Shown: in pieces, positions 16,117-23,280 of the stretch
Position numbering within the stretch: the first letter of the stretch is position 1
How the letters are laid out: each line of letters starts with the position of its first letter
NCBI RefSeq assembly: GCF_000518265.1
Contig: NZ_JADG01000018.1
Location: forward strand, 121,052 to 185,051
Direction: 5' to 3'
DNA from: Actinomadura oligospora ATCC 43269
Lineage (GTDB): Bacteria > Actinomycetota > Actinomycetes > Streptosporangiales > Streptosporangiaceae
DNA length: 64,000 nucleotides
Made by a program: the position numbers and the translations under genes
The notes under the pieces: model-generated
What the model was told of the DNA's origin: nothing
Database searches by the model: none
What the model saw: only the letters and a program-made list of their open reading frames with translations

Positions 16117-17070
16117 TCAGGTCAGGAAGCCGCCGAGGCTGCGGTTCTGCGAGACGGCGGTGTCGAAGGCGAGCGGGCAGGCCAGGGTGAGGGTCTTGAA
16201 CGGCTCGGGCAGCTGGACGTGCTGGCGCAGGACGTACCGGTCGGAGCCGGTGAACGCCTGGGCGAGCAGGTCGCCGAACCCCTCGCTCGCGCGCCGGAAC
16301 AGGGCCAGCTCGTTCTCGCCGTTGTCCTTGACGCGACCGCCGAGGAGTTCGTAGTAGCCGATCTGCCGGTCGTAGGCGTCCAGGAGCTCCCAGCCGCGCA
16401 GCGCACGTTTCCGCAGGTAGCCGATGGGCTGGTTGTGCGGGGACAGGATGTGCATCTTGGGCGTGTGCGCGAACCCGTACGGCTTGTAGAACGAGAACAG
16501 CGGCATGCCGTCCGGGCGCATGATGCTCAGGCGGCGCTCGGCGTTGTTCTGCGTCCCCTGGTTGAGCGCGCGGAACACCTTGCGCGCGCCGTTGACGCCC
16601 TCCTCACGGACGTACGCGGCGGGCCGTCCGTCCGCCGACCAGATCGTGTAGTTCGCCTCGACCGAGAAGAACCCCTGTGGCTGGTCGTAGACGAGCAGCG
16701 ACTCGGCGTAGAGGTCGGCTGGCGGGCCGGGCTGCGGCGGCCCCTGCTGGTACGCCTGCTGCGGATACCCCGGCTGCGGATAGGGCTGCTGCTGATACTG
16801 CTGCGGAGGCGCGGGCGGAGGCGCGGCGAGCTGCGGAGGCGCAGGGTACGGCGGCGCAGGCTGCGCGTATCCCGGATGCGGATGCGAAGGGGCCGGATGC
16901 GGAGGGGCCGGATGCGGAGGGGCCGGCTGGACGAATCCCGGGTGCGGCTGAGGCTGCGGCGCGTACGGCTGAGCCGGATTCCCGGGACGCGGCGCGTAGG
17001 GCTGCGCCGGGTGGCCCTGCTGAAGCGGCGCGAACCGGGGATCCCTGGGGGGCGTGGGGGGATGGCTCAT
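16117..17070 (-). CDS. Proline-rich protein with LURP-one/phospholipid-scramblase-like domain
   Basis: A 317-residue protein. Residues 1-~120 are low complexity (Pro, Gln, Ala, Tyr and His, with repeats such as HPAPP and YPQPGYPQQ). Residues ~125-315 resemble the tubby-like LURP-one/scramblase fold: LLVYDQPQGFFSVEANYTIWSADG, then YEL-type strands GYLRKRALRGWELLDAYDRQIGYYEL. No transmembrane helix is obvious until a weak hydrophobic C-terminal strand (KTLTLACPLAFDTAV), as in scramblase-like proteins. In actinomycetes such proteins are uncharacterised; membrane association through the Pro-rich tail is possible. Single gene, convergent with marR. Confidence 0.65.
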   Translation of the reverse strand: MSHPPTPPRDPRFAPLQQGHPAQPYAPRPGNPAQPYAPQPQPHPGFVQPAPPHPAPPHPAPSHPHPGYAQPAPPYPAPPQLAAPPPAPPQQYQQQPYPQPGYPQQAYQQGPPQPGPPADLYAESLLVYDQPQGFFSVEANYTIWSADGRPAAYVREEGVNGARKVFRALNQGTQNNAERRLSIMRPDGMPLFSFYKPYGFAHTPKMHILSPHNQPIGYLRKRALRGWELLDAYDRQIGYYELLGGRVKDNGENELALFRRASEGFGDLLAQAFTGSDRYVLRQHVQLPEPFKTLTLACPLAFDTAVSQNRSLGGFLT

Positions 17071-17209
17071 GAGGGCTCCTCGTCACAGAACAAACGCACT
17101 CTAGTGACCCAGACCCCGCACGAGAACGCCTTTCCCGCCGCCTTCAGGCCGGTCCCGGCCGCCGGAGACACCCTCCAGTGCCAGGAGCCCCTGCCCGGTG
17201 TCGCTTCAC

Positions 17210-17345
17210 TGACGAAGCGTGACGTACCAAAAAAAAATCTGTCCCAGATGACCGGAAAGCCCCTGTTCAAGGGCCGTTCCGTCCTGCCACGATCACCTTG
17301 ACCGTGATCACAGGGGAGACGCTTGGACGACGAGAAGACGCTGCG
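17210..17345 (+). repeat. Duplicated promoter/5' region, copy 1
   Basis: About 125-135 bp leading into a TTG-start gene; it matches 18618-18753 at roughly 70% identity by eye. Shared blocks in order: TGAC-GA-GGTGAC-TACC, an A-run, TCTG-C--AGATG-C-GGAAA, CTGTTCAAGG, CTGCCACGATC, GGGGAGAC-type SD and TTGGAC-AC. The copy contains an inverted repeat GATCAC (17291-17296)/GTGATC (17304-17309) just before the SD. Confidence 0.75.
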
Positions 17346-18312
17346 GCTGGTGATCGACCCCGCCCTGCCGCAGGAGATCCGGAAGATCCTGCTCAGCGAT
17401 CCCACGATGCTGGCCCCGGCGTCCGGCTCGCCCCCGTCTCCGCCGCGACGCGGTGGACGGTCGGCGAAGCTGATGGGGACGGCCTTCGGGATGGCGACCG
17501 CCAGTGGATTCCTGCCGATCGTGGGCGCGCCCATCCTTCTGGGGATGATGGTCGGACTGCCCATGGGGATCGTCGCGCAGGCCGGGCTCGGTCTTGTCTG
17601 GTGGCACCAGGGGTTCTGGACGTTCATGCAGGTGGAGGTCGCCCTGCAGTTCCTCCTGTTCGTCCTGCTCATCGTGTTCGGCGTCTGGGAGGACGAGCGG
17701 GCCGAGGCCGCCCGCGTCTACCACGGCCGCTACTTCCTGCAGGCCGACTTCGCCGAGGACGACCGGCGGTGGCTGGGGGCGTCCATGGCCGGGACGATGC
17801 TTCGCGCGCAGAAGGCCATCGACACCGTCCAGGAGTCAAAGGTCAAGGCCGCCGGGCTGCTCGATGACGCCCCGGACGAGATCACCCTTCCCTGGCAGGA
17901 GTGGGAGATCGCGCAGTCGCTGGCCGAGCTGTCCCGGGTCGGACGGCAGTTGGCCTCCGCCGCCCAGGGCGTGGAGGACAGCGAGCGTGTGAAGGCCGCG
18001 ACCGCGTCGCAGCGGAAGGCGCTCCAAGCGTCGGTCGCCGCGGTGACCGAGCGGGTGGAGGCGCTGGAGCGGTACGCCGAACGCACCCACGCCGCCGACA
18101 TCGCCTACCGCGAATGGCAGGCCCTGCAAGAGCTCGCGGAGTTCGACGACGACGCCATCGAGGTGCTCGCCCGATCCGTCCGGGACGAGCTGGCGGTCGA
18201 CGAGATCGACGACCTCGCCGACCAGACCGGCCTCGCGACCCTGCGCACCAGCCTTCGCGAAGCGCACCTGGCAAGGAACGTACTGGCCGAACACACCGGA
18301 GGAACGGCATGA
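17323..18312 (+). CDS. Unrecognised membrane protein with coiled coil
   Basis: I do not recognise this 329-residue protein. Visible features: a polar N-terminus (LDDEKTLRLVIDPALPQEIRKILL), a Pro/Ser/Arg linker, two hydrophobic hairpin-like segments (~52-92 and ~101-123, the second ending FGVWEDE), and a long soluble helical region (~150-300). The helical region has heptad-like Leu/Ala and Glu/Arg/Gln content (e.g. WEIAQSLAELSRVGRQLASAAQ) and probably forms a coiled coil. Start TTG 17323 is supported by AGGGGAG 4-5 nt upstream and by the parallel TTG start of the downstream remnant. The stop overlaps the start of the next small gene (ATGA), so the two are coupled. Confidence 0.75.
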   Translation: MDDEKTLRLVIDPALPQEIRKILLSDPTMLAPASGSPPSPPRRGGRSAKLMGTAFGMATASGFLPIVGAPILLGMMVGLPMGIVAQAGLGLVWWHQGFWTFMQVEVALQFLLFVLLIVFGVWEDERAEAARVYHGRYFLQADFAEDDRRWLGASMAGTMLRAQKAIDTVQESKVKAAGLLDDAPDEITLPWQEWEIAQSLAELSRVGRQLASAAQGVEDSERVKAATASQRKALQASVAAVTERVEALERYAERTHAADIAYREWQALQELAEFDDDAIEVLARSVRDELAVDEIDDLADQTGLATLRTSLREAHLARNVLAEHTGGTA

Positions 18313-18521
18313 AGACCGAAGACCCTCGCTCCGGAAGCAGCACGCCGGGCAAGATGTCCGTCCCCCCGTCCTCCCGCCGGCGCATGCTGCCGGCGGATCC
18401 CATCGCCCGATCGACCCTCGACGCCCTGGCCGCGCTGGGCGGCCTGCTGCTGTTCCCCGAATTGGCGCTCGGCGCGATCCTCCTCCTCGTCCTGGTCCCC
18501 GTCGGAGGCAGCGCGCGCTGA
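18309..18521 (+). CDS. Small single-span membrane protein coupled to the preceding gene
   Basis: A 70-residue product. It has a polar, Ser/Pro/Arg-rich N-terminus (~1-38) and one long hydrophobic stretch (LDALAALGGLLLFPELALGAILLLVLVPVGG, given as residues ~38-66; it could be a re-entrant hairpin because of the central Pro-Glu). ATG 18309 overlaps the upstream TGA (ATGA), with GGAGG 6 nt upstream, so it is very likely translated with its neighbour. No family recognised; probably a partner subunit of the membrane/coiled-coil protein. Confidence 0.7.
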   Translation: MKTEDPRSGSSTPGKMSVPPSSRRRMLPADPIARSTLDALAALGGLLLFPELALGAILLLVLVPVGGSAR

Positions 18522-18617
18522 TCGCGAAGGGTGCGGGCGTCGACGCCGGCACCGGCTCGCCTTCGGCCGCCATGGAGCACGTCCGGAGAGTGGTACCCAT
18601 GCCCCGTATGTGTTCCT

Positions 18618-18753
18618 TGACCGAGGGTGACATACCGGAAAATCTGCCATAGATGGCTGGAAAAGCACTGTTCAAGGCCTGTTTGTCCCTGCCACGATCC
18701 CCCTGATCGTGAACACCCGGGGGGACGGTTGGACAACGCAGCGAAGACACTGT
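18618..18753 (+). repeat. Duplicated promoter/5' region, copy 2
   Basis: Second copy of the block at 17210-17345, leading into a truncated TTG-start frame. It contains a perfect hairpin CACGATC (18693-18699), loop CCCCT, GATCGTG (18705-18711) at the position of the inverted repeat in copy 1. Conservation of symmetry rather than exact bases suggests an operator or RNA hairpin. Confidence 0.75.
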
Positions 18754-18833
18754 GGCCAGTGTTCGATCCCGACCCGCCGCAGGACGCCCGGACGTCAACA
18801 CCGTCTGGACCGTTGTTCACCGAGCAGGTGTGA
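18729..18833 (+). pseudogene. Truncated paralogue (34 codons) of the 17323 gene, or leader peptide
   Basis: A TTG-start frame LDNAAKTLWPVFDPDPPQDAR parallels LDDEKTLRLVIDPALPQEIRK at the start of the 17323 gene and has the same SD context. After about 21 residues the similarity ends, and the frame stops at 18831-18833. That TGA overlaps the GAGGAG ribosome-binding site of the downstream lipoprotein (ATG 18845), so the remnant could now work as a translated leader. Whether it is decayed or functional cannot be decided from sequence. Confidence 0.6.
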
Positions 18834-18844
18834 GGAGTACTGAC

Positions 18845-19882
18845 ATGAGCATGCGGAACGCGAGGCGTGGGACACCGCTGGGGCGGTTCCCTGCGGGCCT
18901 GGGCGCGTTCGGCGTCCTCCTGCCGCTGGCGCTCGCCGGGTGCGGCTCGTCCGACGAGGAGCCGAAGCGGGGCACGGAGGAGGTCGACGTGACCTTCGTG
19001 GTCACCGGGGACCGCCGCACCGCGGACGTGAGCTTCGCGTTGAAGGGCGCCGTGACGAACCTGGACTCCGTTGCCCTTCCGCTGCGCAAAACGATCCGGA
19101 TGCCCGAGAACGGCGACCTGTCGATCAGGGCGGAGAACGTCTCCGACAACGGCCCCGGGACCGTCACCTGCACCGTCGTGGTCGGTGAACGCGTGATCAG
19201 CCAGAACTCGGGATTCGGCTCGAGCGGCACGGCGAACTGCTCGGATGTCACCCCGACCGACCCCACCGTCCCGGGGGCCAAGATCCCGGCGCAGGGCAAC
19301 GGAACGCTGCCGGGCGAGAGCCGCCTGACCCGGACGGTCCGCGTCAAGCGCTATCCCGGGCAAGGCTCGCCGACCGCGGGGCGGGTCAGCGACGCCGATT
19401 CGCGCCTGTCCTACATGTCGTTCGGCGGAACCTGGGGCAACAGCCGCACGGTCGATCCGATGTTGCAGGGGTTCACGCGCAAGCAGTCGTTCGAGAGCGA
19501 GGCCAAGTGGGAGGCCCTCATCGCCTCGGGCCTGCTCAAGAGCGAACTCATGGCGGACGCGGGCGCCAAGGGCCAGAATCGGCTGCGGAACCTCGCCGGG
19601 GCCATGCAGGACTACCGCCAGAGAATCGGCATCGGCAGCTCGGCGCGGGGCCGCGACGTCGCGTCCCAGCCGATCGTCGTGAGCGGCCGCAAGGGCTGGG
19701 TGATCGTCCGCGAGGTCCGGTTCAACGAGGAGAAGGTCCAGGCGAAGCTGGACCTGATGGCGGTCGCCGTGGTCGACACCGGCCTTCCCCGCCCCGCGTT
19801 CCTCTTCGTCGACATCCCCGAGACCCACAAGCGCCTCTGGCCGGACGTCAACACCGTGATCGGCTCGCTCCGCGTCAAGTGA
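18845..19882 (+). CDS. Lipoprotein with MmpS-like N-terminal domain
   Basis: A 345-residue secreted lipoprotein. The signal peptide ends in the lipobox LALAGC (Cys at ~32), so it is anchored to the outer face of the membrane. Residues ~42-120 resemble the MmpS/transport-accessory beta-sandwich: VDVTFVVTGDRRTADVSF, LPLRKTIRMPENGDLSIRAENVSDNGPGTVTCTVVVGERVISQNSGFGSSGTANC. The C-terminal half (~165-345) is unrecognised but ends in a compact alpha/beta region (VVSGRKGWVIVREVRFNEEKVQAKLDLMAVAVVDTG). ATG 18845 has GAGGAG 7 nt upstream. No MmpL partner is adjacent. Expression may be coupled to the upstream remnant frame. Confidence 0.75.
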   Translation: MSMRNARRGTPLGRFPAGLGAFGVLLPLALAGCGSSDEEPKRGTEEVDVTFVVTGDRRTADVSFALKGAVTNLDSVALPLRKTIRMPENGDLSIRAENVSDNGPGTVTCTVVVGERVISQNSGFGSSGTANCSDVTPTDPTVPGAKIPAQGNGTLPGESRLTRTVRVKRYPGQGSPTAGRVSDADSRLSYMSFGGTWGNSRTVDPMLQGFTRKQSFESEAKWEALIASGLLKSELMADAGAKGQNRLRNLAGAMQDYRQRIGIGSSARGRDVASQPIVVSGRKGWVIVREVRFNEEKVQAKLDLMAVAVVDTGLPRPAFLFVDIPETHKRLWPDVNTVIGSLRVK

Positions 19883-19888
19883 GAGTGG

Positions 19889-20410
19889 TCAGGCGGACGG
19901 ACCGGCGTGACCGGACGGACCGGACGGACCGGACGCGGGCGGGAAGTAGAGGTTCACCTTGCCGCGCATGTAGGACTGGAACGCGGCTCCCCACAGGCGG
20001 AAGCCGCGGAACGCGAGGGCTTCGCCGCTCTGCAGGTCGACGACCACGGGACGGGCGAGGGCGGCGAAGCCTCCGAGCTTGAGGCGGTACGGCTTGGACA
20101 CGAGGAGCCGGGTCTCGTCGTCCACAGTGTCGGCGACGAGCGCCGGGACGGTCAGGACGCCGGACTGCAGGCCGCGCATCTGGCCGTACCGCTGCTTGGC
20201 CAGGCCGACGCTCGCCTGGACGTACCGGTCGACGACCGCCGGGCTCGCGTTCTCCACCCGCGCGACCGTGGTGACCAGGTGCAGCTTGTTCGCCATCCGC
20301 CAGTTCGACCGGTAGCCGACGAGGGCCGGGTACTGCCCCACGTACTCGTCGCTCAGCGCGCAGCCGTCGGCTTCCATGCGACGCCGGACCTCGGCGATGT
20401 AATCGTCCAT
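19889..20410 (-). CDS. Hypothetical protein with Gly-Pro-Ser tail
   Basis: I do not recognise this 173-residue, apparently cytosolic protein. It has an alpha/beta look: N-terminal amphipathic helix (DDYIAEVRRRMEADGC), YPALVGYRSNWRMANKLHLVTTVARV, then a beta-rich C-terminal half (LLVSKPYRLKLGG, PVVVDLQSGEALAFRGFRLWGAAF). The last 13 residues are a short-period repeat (GPSGPSGHAGPSA), encoded by an imperfect 9-bp GGACCGGAC microsatellite at 19903-19935. AGGAGG 6 nt before ATG 20410 fixes the start. It is convergent with the lipoprotein gene, with only 6 nt between stops. Confidence 0.7.
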   Translation of the reverse strand: MDDYIAEVRRRMEADGCALSDEYVGQYPALVGYRSNWRMANKLHLVTTVARVENASPAVVDRYVQASVGLAKQRYGQMRGLQSGVLTVPALVADTVDDETRLLVSKPYRLKLGGFAALARPVVVDLQSGEALAFRGFRLWGAAFQSYMRGKVNLYFPPASGPSGPSGHAGPSA

Positions 20411-20750
20411 GAACCCCTCCTGTGAAAGGCCACGCGGAACGGCTGGAATGGCCGGAGCGGTCGGACGGTCACAGCTGTTCGCGATGGTGGCGGAAGCGTA
20501 GACGTGGGCCGGCGCGCGCCGGAAGCATCAGGCCGCAGAAGTTCACCTACGGAACGTCACAGCGGCCGGGCCCTTTCCCGCGTTCAGGAGTTCAGGAATC
20601 CAGGAGCGCGAACGTGGAGTTGAGGGCGCGCGCGGACGTCGGCAGGGGTGGGCGGGTCGTGGATGACGAGACGGACGGGGGCTCGCGTAGGGTTGCGGAG
20701 CGGGCTCTTCCGGGCCCGGCCATGCGATCTGAGACAGGAAGAGACGACTG
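20411..20750. other. 340-bp divergent intergenic region
   Basis: Lies between the hypothetical gene at 19889 (minus) and the gene at 20751 (plus), so it should hold both promoters. Short direct repeats GTTCAGGA (20583 and 20592) and a GC-rich stretch are visible. I see no gene, RNA or clear -35/-10 pair. Confidence 0.5.
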
Positions 20751-21860
20751 GTGGGAATCTTCCGCCGCCCGCGTGAGACGCCGTCCGCCGTGAGCCCGGC
20801 GATCAGCGAGTTCTGGGAGTGGTGGGCGCAGGCGCGCCCGGACCTGGAGGGGTCGCTGTCGGCCGTGCCCGACACGCCCGAGGCGCTGCTGGCGGAGGCC
20901 CCCGCGAACGGGGACGCCGAGCCGGAGATCCCCGCCGGGCTGTCGGCGGAGATCATGGAGGAACTGTCCCGGAGGGTCGCGCGGATCCACTCCGAGCTGC
21001 AGTGGGAGATCGGCGGCATGGAGGGCCGGGCGCCGTCGCTGACGGTGTCCGGAGCCGGTGACCCGGAGCTGCGCGGGCTCGCCGAGCGCTGGTACCGCGC
21101 CGCGCCCCAGGGGGAGGCGGCGGGCGGCTGGGAGTTCCATCCGGCGCGTCCGGCCGATCCGGAGATGCTCGGCCAGGAGCTGCAGCTCGGCGACCACGAC
21201 TTCGACCTGGAGTACGTCCGGTTCGGGATGCGGGCCGACCAGTTCCGCGGCCGGGTCGACATCACCGCCTACCACCCCGACTTCCTGTTCGTCTCCGAGG
21301 AGCACCAGGTCGCGGTCGCGTTCCACGTGCTGCACTGGGCGCTCGGCGAGGACGACGTGGCGCGCTGGATCGGCGAGGTGACGATCTCCGCCGAGGAGCC
21401 GGTCGACTCGCTGCCCCCGGCCGTGCTGCCCGCCGTCGTCGAGCAGATCGTCGAGGACTTCCGCGAGCCGACCTGGCTGTCCGGCGAGGGCCGCACCCCG
21501 CGCGGGCACCCCGCGCAGTTCGGCATCCGCTTCCCGGTGCACCGGCAGGACCACCCGCTCGCCGACCTGCACGTCGAGGTGTCGGTCCCCTACCAGCACG
21601 CCAACCCGGACCGGCTGCCCGTCGAGCCGTCCGCGTCCGCGCTGCGCAAGTTCGAGAAGAAGCTCGACGCCCTCCCGGACGCGGTGCTGGTCGTCCGGCA
21701 GACCGGGGACGGCCTGCGCGTCTTCCACCTGTACGCCGACCCCGACTCGGGCGTCCTCGCCGAGCTCGACCAGCTCACCGCCGGGTGGGCGGAGGGCAAG
21801 GCCAAGGTCGCCTCCACGAACGACCCCGGCTGGCGCGCCCTCGCCCCCTTCCAGCCCTGA
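20751..21860 (+). CDS. Conserved-looking cytosolic protein of unknown function
   Basis: A 369-residue soluble protein without signal peptide or membrane helices. The N-terminus MGIFRRPRETPSAVSPAISEFWEWWAQARP is typical of actinobacterial proteins annotated hypothetical. It is rich in Glu, Asp and Trp and has two similar alpha/beta halves: EIMEELSRRVARIHSELQWEIGG ... LTVSGAG, and a C-terminal LDALPDAVLVVRQTGDGLRVFHLYADP. The middle contains LGDHDFDLEYVRFGMRADQFRGRVDITAYHPDF and HVLHWALGEDDVARWIGEVTIS. GTG 20751 follows GGAAGAG. A DUF695-like relation is possible but I cannot support it from motifs. Confidence 0.7.
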   Translation: MGIFRRPRETPSAVSPAISEFWEWWAQARPDLEGSLSAVPDTPEALLAEAPANGDAEPEIPAGLSAEIMEELSRRVARIHSELQWEIGGMEGRAPSLTVSGAGDPELRGLAERWYRAAPQGEAAGGWEFHPARPADPEMLGQELQLGDHDFDLEYVRFGMRADQFRGRVDITAYHPDFLFVSEEHQVAVAFHVLHWALGEDDVARWIGEVTISAEEPVDSLPPAVLPAVVEQIVEDFREPTWLSGEGRTPRGHPAQFGIRFPVHRQDHPLADLHVEVSVPYQHANPDRLPVEPSASALRKFEKKLDALPDAVLVVRQTGDGLRVFHLYADPDSGVLAELDQLTAGWAEGKAKVASTNDPGWRALAPFQP

Positions 21861-21890
21861 CCTTCGTCGCGCCCGAAGCGGCCCACGCCG

Positions 21891-21935
21891 CCCCTCACGC
21901 CGAGTCGTCCTTCACGGACGTACTTCGCTGAGGGG
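21891..21935 (+). terminator. Candidate terminator hairpin
   Basis: CCCCTCA (21891-21897) pairs with TGAGGGG (21929-21935). An inner stem CGTCC (21906-21910)/GGACG (21916-21920) closes a 5-nt loop. It lies 31 nt beyond the stop of the 20751 gene. Confidence 0.45.
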
Positions 21936-22145
21936 CTGGCGGGGGCCGTTTCACATTTCCGGCCGACGATGCCCGCTCGCCCGCCGCCCAAGCCGTGCCC
22001 CAGCACCTTCGCCGCGCGATGTTTCACGTGCGGTGTTTCACGGGCCGTCCGGGCGGAGAACCTACCTTTAGCAGCTGGTGACGCTATGTGACGGTTCGTG
22101 TTCATCGGGCGGGACGCAAACGCGGCCGCGTTTCAAGGAGTGCTC

Positions 22146-22952
22146 ATGAAACCGGAAGATCCGCTGCGCGCCCCGGACCCGCCGCTCGCCGCACCGCCGT
22201 ACCCGCCGCGAGCCACCCGGTTCGTCGGCCGCGAGTACCTCAACATCGTCTACCGCAGCGATCCGGACGCGCTCCGCGCCGCCGTCCCGGAACCCCTGGA
22301 GGTCGCCGAGCCCCTCGTCCGGTTCGAGGTCATGCGCATGGACGACGTGGACGGCCTCGGCCCCCGCACCGAGGCGGGCCAGGTGATCGCCGTCCGGTTC
22401 GGCGGCGAGGACGGCGAGTACCTGCACGCCGTGTACCTGGACGCCAGGCACCCAGACGGCGGACACCTGGACGGCGGGCATCTGGACGGCGGCGGCAGCG
22501 CCGTCCTCGCCGGACGCGAGCCGCCGCCACACCCCGAGAACCTCGGCACGCCCCGGCTGCTGGTCGAGGAGGACACGCTCGTCGGGACCCTCGACCACGG
22601 CGCCCAGCGGGTCGCGACCGCGACGATGCCCTACAGGTACGCGCCGATGAACGCCGACGAGGCGCGCGACCAGATCACCGTCCCGACGTTCATGGTCAGG
22701 ACCGTGCTCGGCGCGGACGGGCCGAGCACCTGCGCGCTCGTCCGGACGCGGATCACCGACGTCACGGTCAAGCAGGCGTGGCGGGGTCCGGCCCGGCTCC
22801 AGCTGTTCGAGCACGTGATGGCGCCGCTCGCCGACCTGCCCGTCCTGGAGATCGTCTCGGCGTCACACGTCCTGACCGGCCTGACGCTCACCCGCGCCGT
22901 GCCCGTCCACGACTACCTCGCGACCCGCGCGGCCTCCCCCAACCCAGGCTGA
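22146..22952 (+). CDS. Acetoacetate-decarboxylase-family protein lacking the usual catalytic lysine
   Basis: A 268-residue protein with the ADC beta-barrel pattern: PPRATRFVGREYLNIVYRSDPDALRAAVPEPLEVAEPLVRFEVMRM, then GEYLHAVYLD, ENLGTPRLLVEEDTLVGTL and a C-terminal LADLPVLEIVSASHVLTGLTL. In true decarboxylases the segment after the conserved Gly reads close to G(Y/F)PKK; the second Lys forms the Schiff base. Here it reads GTPRLL, so decarboxylation by the known mechanism is unlikely. A repeat-derived insertion (DGGHLDGGHLDGGG, ~101-116) sits directly before this segment. ATG 22146 has AAGGAG 5 nt upstream. Other members of the superfamily act as dehydratases or aldolases, so the function stays open. 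Confidence 0.75.
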   Translation: MKPEDPLRAPDPPLAAPPYPPRATRFVGREYLNIVYRSDPDALRAAVPEPLEVAEPLVRFEVMRMDDVDGLGPRTEAGQVIAVRFGGEDGEYLHAVYLDARHPDGGHLDGGHLDGGGSAVLAGREPPPHPENLGTPRLLVEEDTLVGTLDHGAQRVATATMPYRYAPMNADEARDQITVPTFMVRTVLGADGPSTCALVRTRITDVTVKQAWRGPARLQLFEHVMAPLADLPVLEIVSASHVLTGLTLTRAVPVHDYLATRAASPNPG

Positions 22953-22971
22953 AGAGCCCCGCCGAAGCCGA

Positions 22972-23140
22972 CTAGGGCGTGTCTCGAAGTCGGCGCCCGT
23001 GGCGAGCGGCGTCCGGGTGCGTGCATCGTGGGGGCGGAGGAGGGAGTCGGCCCGGGTTTGGCCGTCGACCGACGACAACCCCGCGAGGTGCGTGCCTGGG
23101 CGTCGCGCAGTAGGGCAGGTGACTTCGAGACACGCCCTAG
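22972..23140. mobile_element. MITE-like element, 169 bp, with 20-bp perfect terminal inverted repeats
   Basis: The left end CTAGGGCGTGTCTCGAAGTC (22972-22991) is the exact reverse complement of the right end (23121-23140). The CTAG at each tip is itself a palindrome and may be the duplicated target. The interior (about 129 bp) has no credible reading frame. Size, perfect ends and GGGCGTGTC-type tips match non-autonomous derivatives of IS5-like elements in actinomycetes (family is inference). It lies between the convergent ADC-like gene and the cysteine desulfurase gene. Confidence 0.75.
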
Positions 23141-23141
23141 G

Positions 23142-23280
23142 CGCGAAGAAACGCCGATGGCCAAGGCCAACGCAGGACGAGGGAAACGTCGTCAGCTGAG
23201 CCAACGCGGCTCGGCGCGAAGAATCGCCGCCAGCGAGAGCAGCGCGGCGCGGGGAGCGCCGTCAGCTGAGGCCGGCGCGG
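23142..23280. repeat. Imperfect ~70-bp direct repeat spanning the cysteine desulfurase stop codon
   Basis: CGCGAAGAA-CGCCG at 23142 recurs at 23215, and GTCAGCTGAG at 23191 recurs at 23261; the intervening bases are roughly two-thirds alike. The second copy holds the real end of the cysteine desulfurase gene (stop 23262-23264), and the first is a degenerate copy just downstream. Confidence 0.5.

Noticed and set aside
18627..18833. 68-codon frame as a complete gene
   Set aside because: The first 34 codons lie in the duplicated promoter block; only the part from TTG 18729 has similarity to a coding region.
22972..23140. Partial insertion sequence with transposase remnant
   Set aside because: No frame inside the inverted repeats encodes a DDE, HUH or serine/tyrosine recombinase motif.
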